Assembly: GCF_004348685.1 (NCBI RefSeq)
Contig: NZ_SMKO01000024.1
Coordinates: forward strand, 1-64,000
DNA: 64,000 nt
From: Nonomuraea deserti
GTDB lineage: Bacteria; Actinomycetota; Actinomycetes; Streptosporangiales; Streptosporangiaceae
Direction: 5' to 3'
Part shown: in pieces, positions 7,036 to 15,999 of the stretch
How positions within the stretch are numbered: position 1 is the first letter of the stretch
Layout of the letters: every line of letters starts with the position of its first letter
Notes under the pieces: model-generated
Databases searched by the model: none
What the model was told of the DNA's origin: nothing
Seen by the model: only the letters and a program-made list of their open reading frames with translations
Program-made: the position numbers and the translations under genes

Positions 7036-9558
7036 TCAGCGCACCAGCAGCGTGCGCAGACCGTAAGGCGGCAGCTCCAGGCTCTCGCCGGCCGGCGCGG
7101 GGTCGCCGCACGGGGTCTCGTCCAGACGGGCCTCGGTGACGAGCGTGCCAGGCGGCAGCGACAGTCCGGCCGTCACCGCCTGCCCGGTCGGGTTGGTGAC
7201 ACGCAACACGTAGCCGCCACCGCCCTCGGCGGGCTTGAGCGCGCTCAGCAGCCCGCCGGTGACGCCAGGCCCGACGCGGCGGGACGCGGGCGAGCTGCCC
7301 GGCCTGGCCTGCAGGGCTCGCACCGGCACCCGGGCCTCGGCGGCGGCGCGAGCCAGCTCCAGGTCGCCGGCCTCGCCCAGCCGCACCGTCAGCCGGAACC
7401 GCCGCGGGCCGCGGCACTGCGCCTCGGGCGTGGCCAGCATCGGGCCGGCACCCGCCGTACGGGCACGAAGGTCGAACCTGGACAGCCAGCCCACCGCCCG
7501 CACCAATGTGACGGCCAGCACGTCTCCGTCGCCGCCCGGCAGCGCCTGCATCTCGGGCAGCCCCGGAGCGGCGACCGTGACCCGGTCAGCCCCCGATCCG
7601 ACCGAGCCGAACGTCTGGACCGGGGCCACCGAGTGCCTGGCCTCGCGGGCCACCTCGCCGGGCAGCGGGCCGAGCTCGGGTTCCACCGGGCGGCGCAGCA
7701 GCGAGAAGTGCGCGTCGGCCAGCCACTCGCCGGGCGAGTCCAGGGCGGGGAACAGCAGGCGAAGCCGGTGATCGTCGGCCCGGTTGTCCAGGCTGACGTC
7801 CCAGTGCAGATCCGGCAGGCCGTGCCAGGCCGTCACGTCAACGTGTACGGGCACCGGCACCGTCGCTGACGCGCGGCGCTCCCGCTCCGTGTCCAGCCCC
7901 GTGGGCAGGTCGAGCACGGCTCCCAGGGACAGTACGGTACGCACGGCCGAGACGGTCACGTGGGAGCTGACGAGCCGGGCCCCGATCGGGGCGCCGGGCA
8001 CCGGATCGAAGGTGTAGGCGTCACCGCGGTCACCCACGTCCTCGAACCGGCCAAGCCCGGCGAAGACCCGGGCGCCGTCCGAGACCGTGACGGAGGCGTC
8101 CGCCCGGGCCCGCAGAACGCGCGAGCCCACGCGCGCCGTGTCGCCAGGAACGGTGCGCGGCGCGGCCACGGGCTGCGGGCCCAGCTCCACCCGGTAGGAC
8201 TGCCAGCCCAGCGGCGGCACCCGCCCGGCCAGGAACGCCACCTGGTGCCTGACGACCTCACGCGTGTCCGGCAGCAGGTCGAGATCGGCCTCGAACACCT
8301 TCTCCGGCCCCGCGGTAACCGTCTCGAAGGCCACCGCCTCGCCGTCCGGCCCGTAGACCGCGCGCGGGTGAACGCCCGGCGCGGTCAGCACATCGGCCTG
8401 CACACCTTGGGTGACCGGGGCGCCGTGCGGGTTCAGCACGGCCAGCGTCACCTCGTCGGCGCGCGGGTCGCCGTGCTGCCGCACGTCCAGGCCCAGCGAC
8501 TCCAGGCTGCGACGCAGCACCTGCTCGCCCACCGACTGGACGCGGTCGTAGCGGGTCATGTTCTCCCGGTGGACCTCGTCCACGCTGCAGCCGCAGATGG
8601 AGTCGTGAGGGGCGTTCTTGAGCAGCAGGTCCCACGCGTGCCGCAGGCTCTCCAGCTGGCCTGGCCTGCCCGACAGCGCCGCGTACGGCTCGGCCCAGCG
8701 TTCCAGCAGGGTCTGGGCGCTGCTGTTGGCCTGCTTGAGATAGGTGCGCGCACTGAGCGTCCCGGGCAACAGGAACGTCAGGGGCCCGCCGGGGTGACGC
8801 AGCTCGCCCTCCACCACCTGCGGCTCGGGATCGGCCGACCGGGCGGCGGCGAAGAAGTCGGCGAGCGTGCTCTCGCGCAGCGGCTCACCCAAGGCCGCGA
8901 CCCGGGCCGTGGTGCCGGACGGAGCCAGGTGGTCGCCGCCGTTCAGCAGAAGCCAAGGGCCCTGCGGCGAGCGTCCGCGCTCCCTGGACAGGAAGGCGGC
9001 CAGGCGCTCTTCGGCGTTCACCCACAGCACCTCGGCCTCGTGGTAGCCCTGGTTGACCGCGTACACCTGAGAGCCGTCAGGCGCTCGCCAGCGGAACCGG
9101 GCCAGGCCGGCGGGCGCTCCCCGCCACACCAGCGCGGTGTCCAGCCCGAACCCGCGCAGCACGCGGGGCAGGTCGGCGGGGTGACCGAAGGCGTCGGGGG
9201 AGTAGCCGACCGGGGTCAGCCCTCCGACCGCGCCGGCGACCCGGCGCGCGGCGAGCAGGTTACGGATCATGTTCTCGCCGGAGACGAGCTGGTTGTCGGC
9301 CAGCACATGCCACGGGCCGATCGCCAGCCTGCCCGCGGCGACGTGCCCCTTGACCCGTTCGGCGAGGTCGGGCCTGATGGACAGCACGTCGGACAGCGTG
9401 ACGGTCTGGCCGTCCAGGTGAAAGGCGTCCATCCCCCCGCTCTCCAGCTCTGCGCAGACGTGCTCGACCAGCTCGACCAGCCGCGAGCGGAACGACTCGA
9501 ACGTGCGGTACCACTCCCGGTCCCAGTGCACGTGGCTGACGACATGGCAGACGGTCAT
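7036..9558 (-). CDS. GH38-family alpha-mannosidase
   Basis: An 840-residue cytoplasmic glycosidase without a signal peptide. Zinc-site residues are in VSHVHWDREWY (residues 7-17), the nucleophile Asp in GYSPDAFGH (Asp about 122), and NAPHDSICGCSVDEVH near residue 320 is the conserved helical-domain motif. The long C-terminal part is the beta-sandwich portion of the family. Alpha-mannosidases of this type trim alpha-mannosides after uptake. The ATG at 9558 overlaps the end of nanE by four bases. It is the last gene of the sugar operon, next to the ABC importer, which suggests that the imported oligosaccharide contains mannose or a mannosamine relative. Confidence 0.88.
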   Translation of the reverse strand: MTVCHVVSHVHWDREWYRTFESFRSRLVELVEHVCAELESGGMDAFHLDGQTVTLSDVLSIRPDLAERVKGHVAAGRLAIGPWHVLADNQLVSGENMIRNLLAARRVAGAVGGLTPVGYSPDAFGHPADLPRVLRGFGLDTALVWRGAPAGLARFRWRAPDGSQVYAVNQGYHEAEVLWVNAEERLAAFLSRERGRSPQGPWLLLNGGDHLAPSGTTARVAALGEPLRESTLADFFAAARSADPEPQVVEGELRHPGGPLTFLLPGTLSARTYLKQANSSAQTLLERWAEPYAALSGRPGQLESLRHAWDLLLKNAPHDSICGCSVDEVHRENMTRYDRVQSVGEQVLRRSLESLGLDVRQHGDPRADEVTLAVLNPHGAPVTQGVQADVLTAPGVHPRAVYGPDGEAVAFETVTAGPEKVFEADLDLLPDTREVVRHQVAFLAGRVPPLGWQSYRVELGPQPVAAPRTVPGDTARVGSRVLRARADASVTVSDGARVFAGLGRFEDVGDRGDAYTFDPVPGAPIGARLVSSHVTVSAVRTVLSLGAVLDLPTGLDTERERRASATVPVPVHVDVTAWHGLPDLHWDVSLDNRADDHRLRLLFPALDSPGEWLADAHFSLLRRPVEPELGPLPGEVAREARHSVAPVQTFGSVGSGADRVTVAAPGLPEMQALPGGDGDVLAVTLVRAVGWLSRFDLRARTAGAGPMLATPEAQCRGPRRFRLTVRLGEAGDLELARAAAEARVPVRALQARPGSSPASRRVGPGVTGGLLSALKPAEGGGGYVLRVTNPTGQAVTAGLSLPPGTLVTEARLDETPCGDPAPAGESLELPPYGLRTLLVR

Positions 9559-10241
9559 GGGCGGCGTTCCTTCAGTGCGGAGGCGAAGCGGCGGGTGATG
9601 TCGGCGGGCCGGGTGATCGCGCCGCCGACGACGACGGCGTGGGCGCCTGACTCGAGCGCGCGGGCCGCCTGGGCCGGGGTGGCGATGCGGCCCTCGGCGA
9701 ACACGGGGACCCGGCACTTGCCCGCCAGGGCGGCCACCAGGTCCAGGTCCGGATCGTCCTGGGGGGAGGAGTCGGGGGTGTAACCGGACAGCGTCGTGGA
9801 GACGCAGTCCGCACCGTGGTCGACTGCGGCCAGCCCTTCCTCCAAGGTGGCGACGTCGGCCATGACCAGCGCACCCGTCCGGTGGACGCGTTCGAACGTC
9901 TCGGCCAGGCCGAGCCCGTCGGGGCGCGGGCGGCCCGTGGCGTCGAGCGCGACGACGTCGGCGCCCGCGTGCGCCACCGCCACGGCGTGCTCGGCCGTCG
10001 GCGTGATGTAGACCTCGCCGCCGCCGTCCTTCCACAGCCCGATCAAGGGCACCGCTACGGCCGCGCGTACCGCCTCGACGTCGGCCAGGCCGTTGATCCG
10101 CACTCCGGCCGCGCCGCCCAGGACGGCGGCGCGGGCCATCGCGCTCATGAAGTGCGGCCCGTGCAGCGGGTCGTCAGGATAGGCCTGGCAGGAGACCACG
10201 AGCCGGCCGCGCAGCCGGTCGAACAGCTCCGCCGCGGTCAT
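9555..10241 (-). CDS. nanE: Putative N-acylglucosamine/ManNAc-6-phosphate 2-epimerase
   Basis: A 228-residue TIM barrel of the NanE family, which interconverts N-acetylmannosamine-6-phosphate and N-acetylglucosamine-6-phosphate. Visible family motifs are VSCQAYPDDPLH at the N-terminus, IGLWKDGG with the catalytic Lys, DVVALDATGRPRP, and VFAEGRIATP followed by VVGGAITRP for phosphate binding. Start ATG at 10241 overlaps the preceding gene by four bases. Together with the ROK kinase in the same operon it gives a route from an imported amino sugar to GlcNAc-6-phosphate. The exact sugar is inferred from context. Confidence 0.82.
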   Translation of the reverse strand: MTAAELFDRLRGRLVVSCQAYPDDPLHGPHFMSAMARAAVLGGAAGVRINGLADVEAVRAAVAVPLIGLWKDGGGEVYITPTAEHAVAVAHAGADVVALDATGRPRPDGLGLAETFERVHRTGALVMADVATLEEGLAAVDHGADCVSTTLSGYTPDSSPQDDPDLDLVAALAGKCRVPVFAEGRIATPAQAARALESGAHAVVVGGAITRPADITRRFASALKERRP

Positions 10242-11899
10242 GCAGCCTCCTTCCCGGCGAGCGCGGTCGCCGCCCGCGCCCACGTGTCACCGAGGTCCGC
10301 GCCGGAGCCGGGCCGACCCAGCCGGTCGGCCGCCGCCAGGAGGGCGGCGCGGTCCGCGTCGGTGAGCGGGTCATGCGGCCGGATGTCGAGGCCGTCCGGC
10401 CGGACGGCGCCGGCCGCGGCGAGCCGCTGCACCGGTGCGAACAACGGGTCGTCCGGGCCGACGTCGAGCACCCACGCGATCGGCGCCCCTCTGGCGACGA
10501 GCGCCGCCTGCAGGGCCGCCAGCTCGGCCGGCTCGCCCAGCCGGGCCGGCGGGATGCTCCGGCGTACGCAGTGGGCGGCGGCCGTGCCCGAGGCCTCCCC
10601 GACGGCCCATTCGCCGTGGTGCACGCGGTACGCGGCGGCCGCGGCCTGGGTGGCGCCCAGGTTCTTCGCGGCGGCCAGCAGGTTGCCGGGCCGGGGCGCC
10701 ACCAGCGCCGACAGCGGGATCTGGAACGGCGCCGACGGCGCGTAGTGGACGTCGGGATGGCCCACCCGCGGATGGAGGTCCATGTGGTACCAGGCAACTC
10801 CGACCGAGTCCGGCATGGCCGCTGCCCTGGCCTGTCCTGGCACGGGGCGCAGCGCGTGCTCGGTGACGGGGGTCGGCACGGCCAAGCGGCGCGACTCCCG
10901 CACGTACGGGTGCGCGGCCATCCCGTGCGACGTGCCCGGGGCCTCGGTGACCAACCGCAGCCCGGGGAAACCCGCCTCCGCCTGGAGCCAGTGCAGGAAC
11001 GCCAGCGACAGCAGGCGCGCCTCGGCCGCGGCCCGCTCGGGCTCGTGGATGAGCGAGCGGTCGGCGTAGTCGTTGCCGACCCAGTTGATCAGCGCCAGGT
11101 CCCGGCCGCCGAGCACCGAGGCGTCGCGCAGCCGCCGGTAGGTCCAGAACGGCGGGCTGCCGTCGGGCCCTTCGTCGAACATCCGGTACCGGTGGGTCCT
11201 GCCATCCCAGCCGGCGATGTCCAGGGCGAACGGCTGGCAGTCGCGCCAGCGCTCGTACCCCGGCGGCCTCGCGACGGTGTGGTCCTCGCCGGGCAGGTGC
11301 TCCACGAGGAAGCCGACGGTGCACGACTGGACCGCCTCCGGACGTGGGCCGCCCTCGACCGCCAGCGACTCGCCATGGGCGTCGCCGCCCTCCGAGCCGC
11401 AGACCCACGGCGCGCCGGCGAGGGCCAGCAGGTCGCCGAGTTCCGTGGCGTCGCAGAACACCTCTCCTTCGACCTCCTGCCCGTCGCTGAGCGTCACCGC
11501 CTCGATCAGGCCCGCGTGCCCGCGTACGGCGGCGGGCGCGGCGTCCGTGAGCACGGTGAGCCGCCCGGCCGCGACGTGCGGGGCGAGCAACTGCTCGATG
11601 GCCCGCGCGCCGGCCTGCGGCTCGAAGCACAGCCTGCTGACCCAGCCGCCGCCGGGATTGGCGAGCCCGCCGTAGCCGGCCCGGATGAGGTCGCGCAGCC
11701 GCCGGTAGGAGGCGGAGACGCCGCCGGTCTCCACGTGCGGGTGCTCGTCCAGCGCGGGCACGAGCTGGGTGGTGATCTGCCCGCCCAGGCTCTCTTCCGC
11801 GCAGGTGAGCACCACGCTACGGCCCGCTTCCGCGGCGGCGAGCGCGGCGGCCACGCCGCCCAGCCCACCCCCGACGATCACGACGTCGGCTGTACGCAC
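10238..11899 (-). CDS. FAD-dependent oxidoreductase of sugar operon
   Basis: A 553-residue flavoprotein of the FAD_oxidored (PF12831-like) family. The Rossmann motif VVIVGGGLGGVAAALAAAEAG starts at residue 6, and EVEGEVFCDATELGDLLALAG is the characteristic middle motif. The region NLLAAAKNLGATQAAAAAYRVHHGEWAVGEA is the conserved C-terminal FAD contact. Members are often found in glycan-utilisation operons but reactions are mostly unknown; oxidation of a sugar or inositol is plausible. Start GTG at 11899 overlaps the DUF4127 gene by 22 bases, placing the fold right at the N-terminus. Confidence 0.75.
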   Translation of the reverse strand: MRTADVVIVGGGLGGVAAALAAAEAGRSVVLTCAEESLGGQITTQLVPALDEHPHVETGGVSASYRRLRDLIRAGYGGLANPGGGWVSRLCFEPQAGARAIEQLLAPHVAAGRLTVLTDAAPAAVRGHAGLIEAVTLSDGQEVEGEVFCDATELGDLLALAGAPWVCGSEGGDAHGESLAVEGGPRPEAVQSCTVGFLVEHLPGEDHTVARPPGYERWRDCQPFALDIAGWDGRTHRYRMFDEGPDGSPPFWTYRRLRDASVLGGRDLALINWVGNDYADRSLIHEPERAAAEARLLSLAFLHWLQAEAGFPGLRLVTEAPGTSHGMAAHPYVRESRRLAVPTPVTEHALRPVPGQARAAAMPDSVGVAWYHMDLHPRVGHPDVHYAPSAPFQIPLSALVAPRPGNLLAAAKNLGATQAAAAAYRVHHGEWAVGEASGTAAAHCVRRSIPPARLGEPAELAALQAALVARGAPIAWVLDVGPDDPLFAPVQRLAAAGAVRPDGLDIRPHDPLTDADRAALLAAADRLGRPGSGADLGDTWARAATALAGKEAA

Positions 11900-13341
11900 G
11901 CGTCGCCCCCCTCTTCGATGTCGAAGTCCACCTCGAATGTGCGCTCCCACGGGAGCCTGACGCGCCGGACGCGCAGCCCTCCGAATCCGGGCAGGTCCAG
12001 CGCGTCGAGTGCCACGGCGATGTCGTGGATCACCGGATGACCGGCCGGCACGTGGTCGTGCAGCAGCGGATCGCCGCCCAACCGCCGCCGTGCGGCGCCG
12101 CGAGCCTTGGTCATGTAGCCGTAGTCCTCGACCAGCCGGCGCAGCAGCAGGCGGCGGTGCGCCCCGGCGTCGAACGTGCCGGAGCGTTGTCCCGCCACCG
12201 CGGCCACCGCGTGAGCCACGGCCGTGCCGATGGCGTTACCCGCGGTGTTCCAGCCGGCGTAGGCCGTCAGCCTGTGCAGCAGCCCCCGCCCGGCCAGCGC
12301 CTCGACCAGGGCGGGGTCCGAGCCGTTGGGCTGGGCGCAGTCCGCCACCGCCACCCGCCGCCCGGCCCTGAGCAGCCGTTCGGCGAGCGCGGCCAGCCGC
12401 TCCGCCGCGGCCCTGTCGGTGCCGGACGGTGGTGCCACGGCCCAGTCAGCGCCGCTCTGGTCGGGGACGTGGATCAGCAGGGAGACCTGCGGCGCGGCCT
12501 CGTCCATGACCGCGCCGCAGGCGGCGATCTGGCCGCGCGCGGTCCGCTCGACCGGCATGTTCTCGTACGGAGCGACCCGGTCCAGCGGGCCGGTCGCCGC
12601 GATGGTGAAGGTCACCGGGTCGCCGCCGGCGATCACGCGAGCGACCAGCGCCGCCGTCGCCTCGTCGGCGCCTGGCCGTACCGCGACGCGATCGTCGCCC
12701 AGCCACGTCGCCCAGGTACGCAACCAGGCCAGTTCGCCGGTGGCCAGCCCCCACAGGGCGGTGTCGTCCGCTCCGACGACCAGCGAGCGCAGCGTCCCGT
12801 CGGAGAGCAGGCCGAGCGCGGCGAGGTTCAGCGTGTGGTTCCGCAACCGGCGCAGCATGAAGTCCTGACGCACCTCGGGCGGGATGTCAGCCGCGACACC
12901 GGAGCCTTCCGCGTCGGATTCCCGGTGCAAGCGGGCCGAGAGCCGGTGCAGCGCGGGCCCGTAGGCCGACCAGTAGTCGGGTTCCTCCATCGCGTCGCGG
13001 GAGTCCGGCGTGCGCGTCACCAGCGTCACCGCGTGCACCGGCACGTCCAGTGACCGCAGCGACGCCCACCTCCCCGTCACCTCCTCGACGGTGACGGGGA
13101 CGGTACGGGAGGCGATCAGCCCGCCGAACCCGAGCGTCTCCAGCGCCACGACCGCAGCGTCACACGGCGTGGACGCCAGCCAGGCAGCGATCGCGTCGGG
13201 GTCGCCGGGGCGGCGGATGCGGGGCAGCGCCGACGCCGGCGGCAGGAGCGTACGCGCCCCCGCCACCGCCGCGATCTGGGCGGGCAGGGCGGCGCAGACC
13301 GGCCGCTCGTCCAACGGGACAAGCGCGAGGGTGGGCGTCAT
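11878..13341 (-). CDS. DUF4127 family protein
   Basis: A 487-residue protein that begins LALVPLDERPVCAALP, the hallmark of DUF4127. Family members have no established function but recur with sugar ABC transporters and ROK kinases in actinomycetes and firmicutes. Motifs ALETLGFGGLIASR, VVGADDTALWG and AYAGWNTAGNAIGTAVAH are visible. ATG at 13341 overlaps the ROK gene by four bases, so it is translated within the operon. A role in catabolism of the imported sugar is inferred. Confidence 0.8.
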   Translation of the reverse strand: MTPTLALVPLDERPVCAALPAQIAAVAGARTLLPPASALPRIRRPGDPDAIAAWLASTPCDAAVVALETLGFGGLIASRTVPVTVEEVTGRWASLRSLDVPVHAVTLVTRTPDSRDAMEEPDYWSAYGPALHRLSARLHRESDAEGSGVAADIPPEVRQDFMLRRLRNHTLNLAALGLLSDGTLRSLVVGADDTALWGLATGELAWLRTWATWLGDDRVAVRPGADEATAALVARVIAGGDPVTFTIAATGPLDRVAPYENMPVERTARGQIAACGAVMDEAAPQVSLLIHVPDQSGADWAVAPPSGTDRAAAERLAALAERLLRAGRRVAVADCAQPNGSDPALVEALAGRGLLHRLTAYAGWNTAGNAIGTAVAHAVAAVAGQRSGTFDAGAHRRLLLRRLVEDYGYMTKARGAARRRLGGDPLLHDHVPAGHPVIHDIAVALDALDLPGFGGLRVRRVRLPWERTFEVDFDIEEGGDACVQPTS

Positions 13342-14402
13342 GAACCCGCCCGCCGCGCTCCGGCGCCGGACGGCGTGGCGGCCGCATCGAGGGCCGCTCC
13401 GACCAGCACCGCGTCGTCACCCAGCCGGGCGCGCAGCACGGGAACGCCCGCAAGGGCGGGCAGAAGCCCGGCGGCCAGCGCGGACCGCAGCGGGGCCAGG
13501 TACCGCTCGCCCGCGGCCAGCACGCCGCCCGCGATGATCACCGCTTCCGGATCCACCACGTTCACCACTCCGGCCAGCGCCCGACCGAGCGCGGCGCCGC
13601 CGAGCGCCAGCACCTCCCGCGCGCGCTCGTCCCCGGCCCGGGCGCGGTCCAGCACCCACCGCAGGTCCCGGGGTTCGCGGCCGGCCGCGCAGCCATCGAC
13701 GCGGGCGCCCGCCCCCGCACCGCGACCGCCGGTCGCCTCCAGCGGGTCTGTCGTGGCGGGCGGCTCAGCGCCGTGACCGCTGTCCGCCTCCGGCGGGGCC
13801 GTCAGATCGTCCGGCTCCGCGCCGTGACCGCTGACCGCTTCCAGCCGGGCCGTCATGGCGGGGCCGCCGGCCACCGCCTCGACGTGGCCGGTACCGCCGC
13901 AGGCGCAGCGCAGCCCCTCCGCCTCGGGCACCGGCACGTGGCCGAGATGACCCGCGGCGCCGTGGGCGCCGCGCACCACCACGCCGTCCACCGCCACCGC
14001 CCCGCCGATCCCGGTGCCGACGGTGACGCCCAACGCCGTCCGCCACGTGGAGACCGCGAGCTCTCCCGCGAGGAACGCCTGCACGTCGTTGCGCACCACT
14101 ACGGGCACGCCGAGCGCCGCCTCCAGCAGCCGGGCCAGCGGCGTGCCCGCCCAGTCGCGTATCGCGTCGGTGGCGCCGACGATCGTCCGCCCGCCGGGGT
14201 CGACCACACCGGCGGTTCCGACGCCCACGGCGGCGACCCCGTCGAGTCCGAGCTCGCGGGCCAGCCGCGTCACCGTGTCCACCACAGCGTGCCGGCCCTG
14301 CCTGGCCGGGGTGGGTGCCTGCTCGCGCCGCAGCACGGCCCCCCTGTCCGTCACCAGCCCGGCGGCGATCTTCGTGCCGCCGATGTCGATGCCCAGCCTC
14401 AC
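13338..14402 (-). CDS. ROK-family sugar kinase with acidic insert
   Basis: A 354-residue cytoplasmic kinase. The ATP phosphate motif LGIDIGGTKIAAG is at residues 3-15, the base Asp is in VVRNDVQAF (Asp about 106), and the ROK zinc motif appears as HLGH...RCACGGTGHVEA (about 151-176), where the usual second-pair Cys is His. Directly after it, residues about 190-235 are a low-complexity insert with two copies of a GHGAEP-containing unit that ROK kinases normally lack. Start GTG at 14402 overlaps the GntR stop. Amino-sugar phosphorylation upstream of NanE is likely. Confidence 0.82.
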   Translation of the reverse strand: MRLGIDIGGTKIAAGLVTDRGAVLRREQAPTPARQGRHAVVDTVTRLARELGLDGVAAVGVGTAGVVDPGGRTIVGATDAIRDWAGTPLARLLEAALGVPVVVRNDVQAFLAGELAVSTWRTALGVTVGTGIGGAVAVDGVVVRGAHGAAGHLGHVPVPEAEGLRCACGGTGHVEAVAGGPAMTARLEAVSGHGAEPDDLTAPPEADSGHGAEPPATTDPLEATGGRGAGAGARVDGCAAGREPRDLRWVLDRARAGDERAREVLALGGAALGRALAGVVNVVDPEAVIIAGGVLAAGERYLAPLRSALAAGLLPALAGVPVLRARLGDDAVLVGAALDAAATPSGAGARRAGS

Positions 14403-15115
14403 TTCTTGCGGCTCCTCGCGATCGACACCCGGTAGTCGTAGCGGTCGGCCCGGTAGAGGCTGATCGCCCGCTCCACCGCCCGGCCGCGCGCGTCGTGCGT
14501 CACCCTTGACACGCGCAGCGCGGGAAAATTGTTGGGCACGCCCAGCAACTCGGCCTGCTCGCGGTTGACCACGGTGGCGGAGATGATCTGGTCGGCGTGC
14601 TCCGGTGCCGCCCCGGCCGCCTCCAGCACGTCGTAGAGGCTGTCCACGTCGCGCCCGCGCGCCAGCGCCGCGGCGAACTCCTCCGGCACCCAGGCGTTTT
14701 CCAGGCACATCGGCTCGCTGTCGGCGGTCCGCAGCCGCCTGACGTGGACGACGGGACTGCCGGGCTCCAGAAACAGGTCGCGGGCCACGTCGATCTCGGC
14801 CGGTTGGACCTCCAGCAGCAGGAGCTTGCTGCCGGGCGTCATCCGCCTGGCCCTGATGTCCTCGGTGAAGGAACTGAAGGTCAAAGACTTGGTGATCTTC
14901 CCGCGTTCGGTGACGAAGGTGCCGGATCCCTGGATGCGGTAGACCCGCCCGTCGCGGACGAGCCCTTCGACGGCCTGCCGCACGGTCATGCGGCTCACGC
15001 CGTACTGCTGCATCAGCTCCCGCTCGCTGGGCAGCGGATCGTGCGGGGCCATCCGCGAGTCGATGATCTCGACGAGCGCGCGGCGGAGCGTCTCGTACTT
15101 GGTTTCCTGCGTCAT
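14399..15115 (-). CDS. GntR/HutC-family transcriptional regulator
   Basis: A 238-residue regulator. Residues 5-75 are a GntR winged helix (LPSERELMQQYGVSRMTVRQAV, then YRIQGSGTFV), and the rest is a UTRA effector domain (SKLLLLEVQPAEIDVARDLF; MCLENAWVPEEF). This is the DasR/NagR type, whose ligands are usually sugar phosphates. It sits inside the operon it probably controls and overlaps the upstream permease by four bases. DasR-like palindromes lie before the two transcription units of the region, consistent with local repression relieved by an intracellular sugar phosphate. Confidence 0.88.
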   Translation of the reverse strand: MTQETKYETLRRALVEIIDSRMAPHDPLPSERELMQQYGVSRMTVRQAVEGLVRDGRVYRIQGSGTFVTERGKITKSLTFSSFTEDIRARRMTPGSKLLLLEVQPAEIDVARDLFLEPGSPVVHVRRLRTADSEPMCLENAWVPEEFAAALARGRDVDSLYDVLEAAGAAPEHADQIISATVVNREQAELLGVPNNFPALRVSRVTHDARGRAVERAISLYRADRYDYRVSIARSRKK

Positions 15116-15999
15116 CCCTTGACCGCTCCTTCTCCGACGCCCCGGAAGAAGAATTTCTGCAGGGCGAAGAACAGCGCCAGCAACGGCAGTACGGCGATCA
15201 TTGTGCCCGCCGCGATCACCCTCTGGTCCGAGGTGAACGTGCCCGACAGGTACTGGATGCCGACGGTGAGGGTGTAGTTGTCCGGGCTGGACAGCACGAT
15301 CAGCGGCCACAGGAAGTCGTCCCAGGCGAAGACGAAGCTGAAGATGGCCACCACCGACAGGGTGCCGCGCACCGACGGCATGGCCACCCGCCAGAAGCGC
15401 TGCCACTCGTTGGCGCCGTCGAGCATGGCCGCCTCCTCCACCTCCATCGGCAGGTTGCGGAAGCCGTTACGGCACAGCAGCACCGACAGGCCGGTCACCG
15501 CGGTGGGCAGGGCCACGCCGAGCAGGGTGTCGACCAGACCGAGCGAGCGCGAGGTGAGGTAGACCGACACCATGATGACCTCGAACGGGATGATCATCGT
15601 GCCGAGGAAGGCGGCGAACACCATCTTGCTGCCCCTGAAGCGCATCCGGGCCAGCGCGTAACCGGCCATCGCGCCGAACAGGCAGTTGGACAGCGCCGAG
15701 CCGAGAGCCACGGCCAGCGAGTTGAGGCCGTAGCGCCACACCGGCACCGTGTCCGCGGCCCTGGCGTAGTTCCGCAGCGTGGGCTCGTCGGGCCACAGGT
15801 CGGGCGGATAGCTGAAGATGTCCTCGGTCAATCCTTTGAGCGAGGTGGACAGCTGCCAGGCGAACGGGCCGATGAGCACCACCAGGACGACGAGCAGCAG
15901 GAGGTAGCGCGCGAACCGGCCGGCCAGCCTGCGCCCGGTGACGTGGGCGGGCGGCCGGTAGGGGGCCGGCGCGGGAGATCTCTCCCGGGTCGGGGTCAT
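15112..15999 (-). CDS. Sugar ABC transporter permease (MalG-type)
   Basis: A 295-residue inner-membrane permease with about six membrane segments. The EAA loop that docks the ATPase reads EEAAMLDGANEWQRFWRVAMP. An N-terminal cytosolic stretch precedes the first helix (LLLLVVLVVLIGPFAW). ATG at 15999 follows AGGAGG and overlaps the stop of the other permease. No ATPase gene is present, so a shared MsiK-type ATPase elsewhere is expected, as usual for actinomycete sugar importers. Confidence 0.88.
   Translation of the reverse strand: MTPTRERSPAPAPYRPPAHVTGRRLAGRFARYLLLLVVLVVLIGPFAWQLSTSLKGLTEDIFSYPPDLWPDEPTLRNYARAADTVPVWRYGLNSLAVALGSALSNCLFGAMAGYALARMRFRGSKMVFAAFLGTMIIPFEVIMVSVYLTSRSLGLVDTLLGVALPTAVTGLSVLLCRNGFRNLPMEVEEAAMLDGANEWQRFWRVAMPSVRGTLSVVAIFSFVFAWDDFLWPLIVLSSPDNYTLTVGIQYLSGTFTSDQRVIAAGTMIAVLPLLALFFALQKFFFRGVGEGAVKG

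Noticed and set aside
7960-9783. 607-residue plus-strand frame
   Set aside because: Antisense shadow of the GH38 gene, with Gln/Arg/Gly-rich composition typical of shadows.
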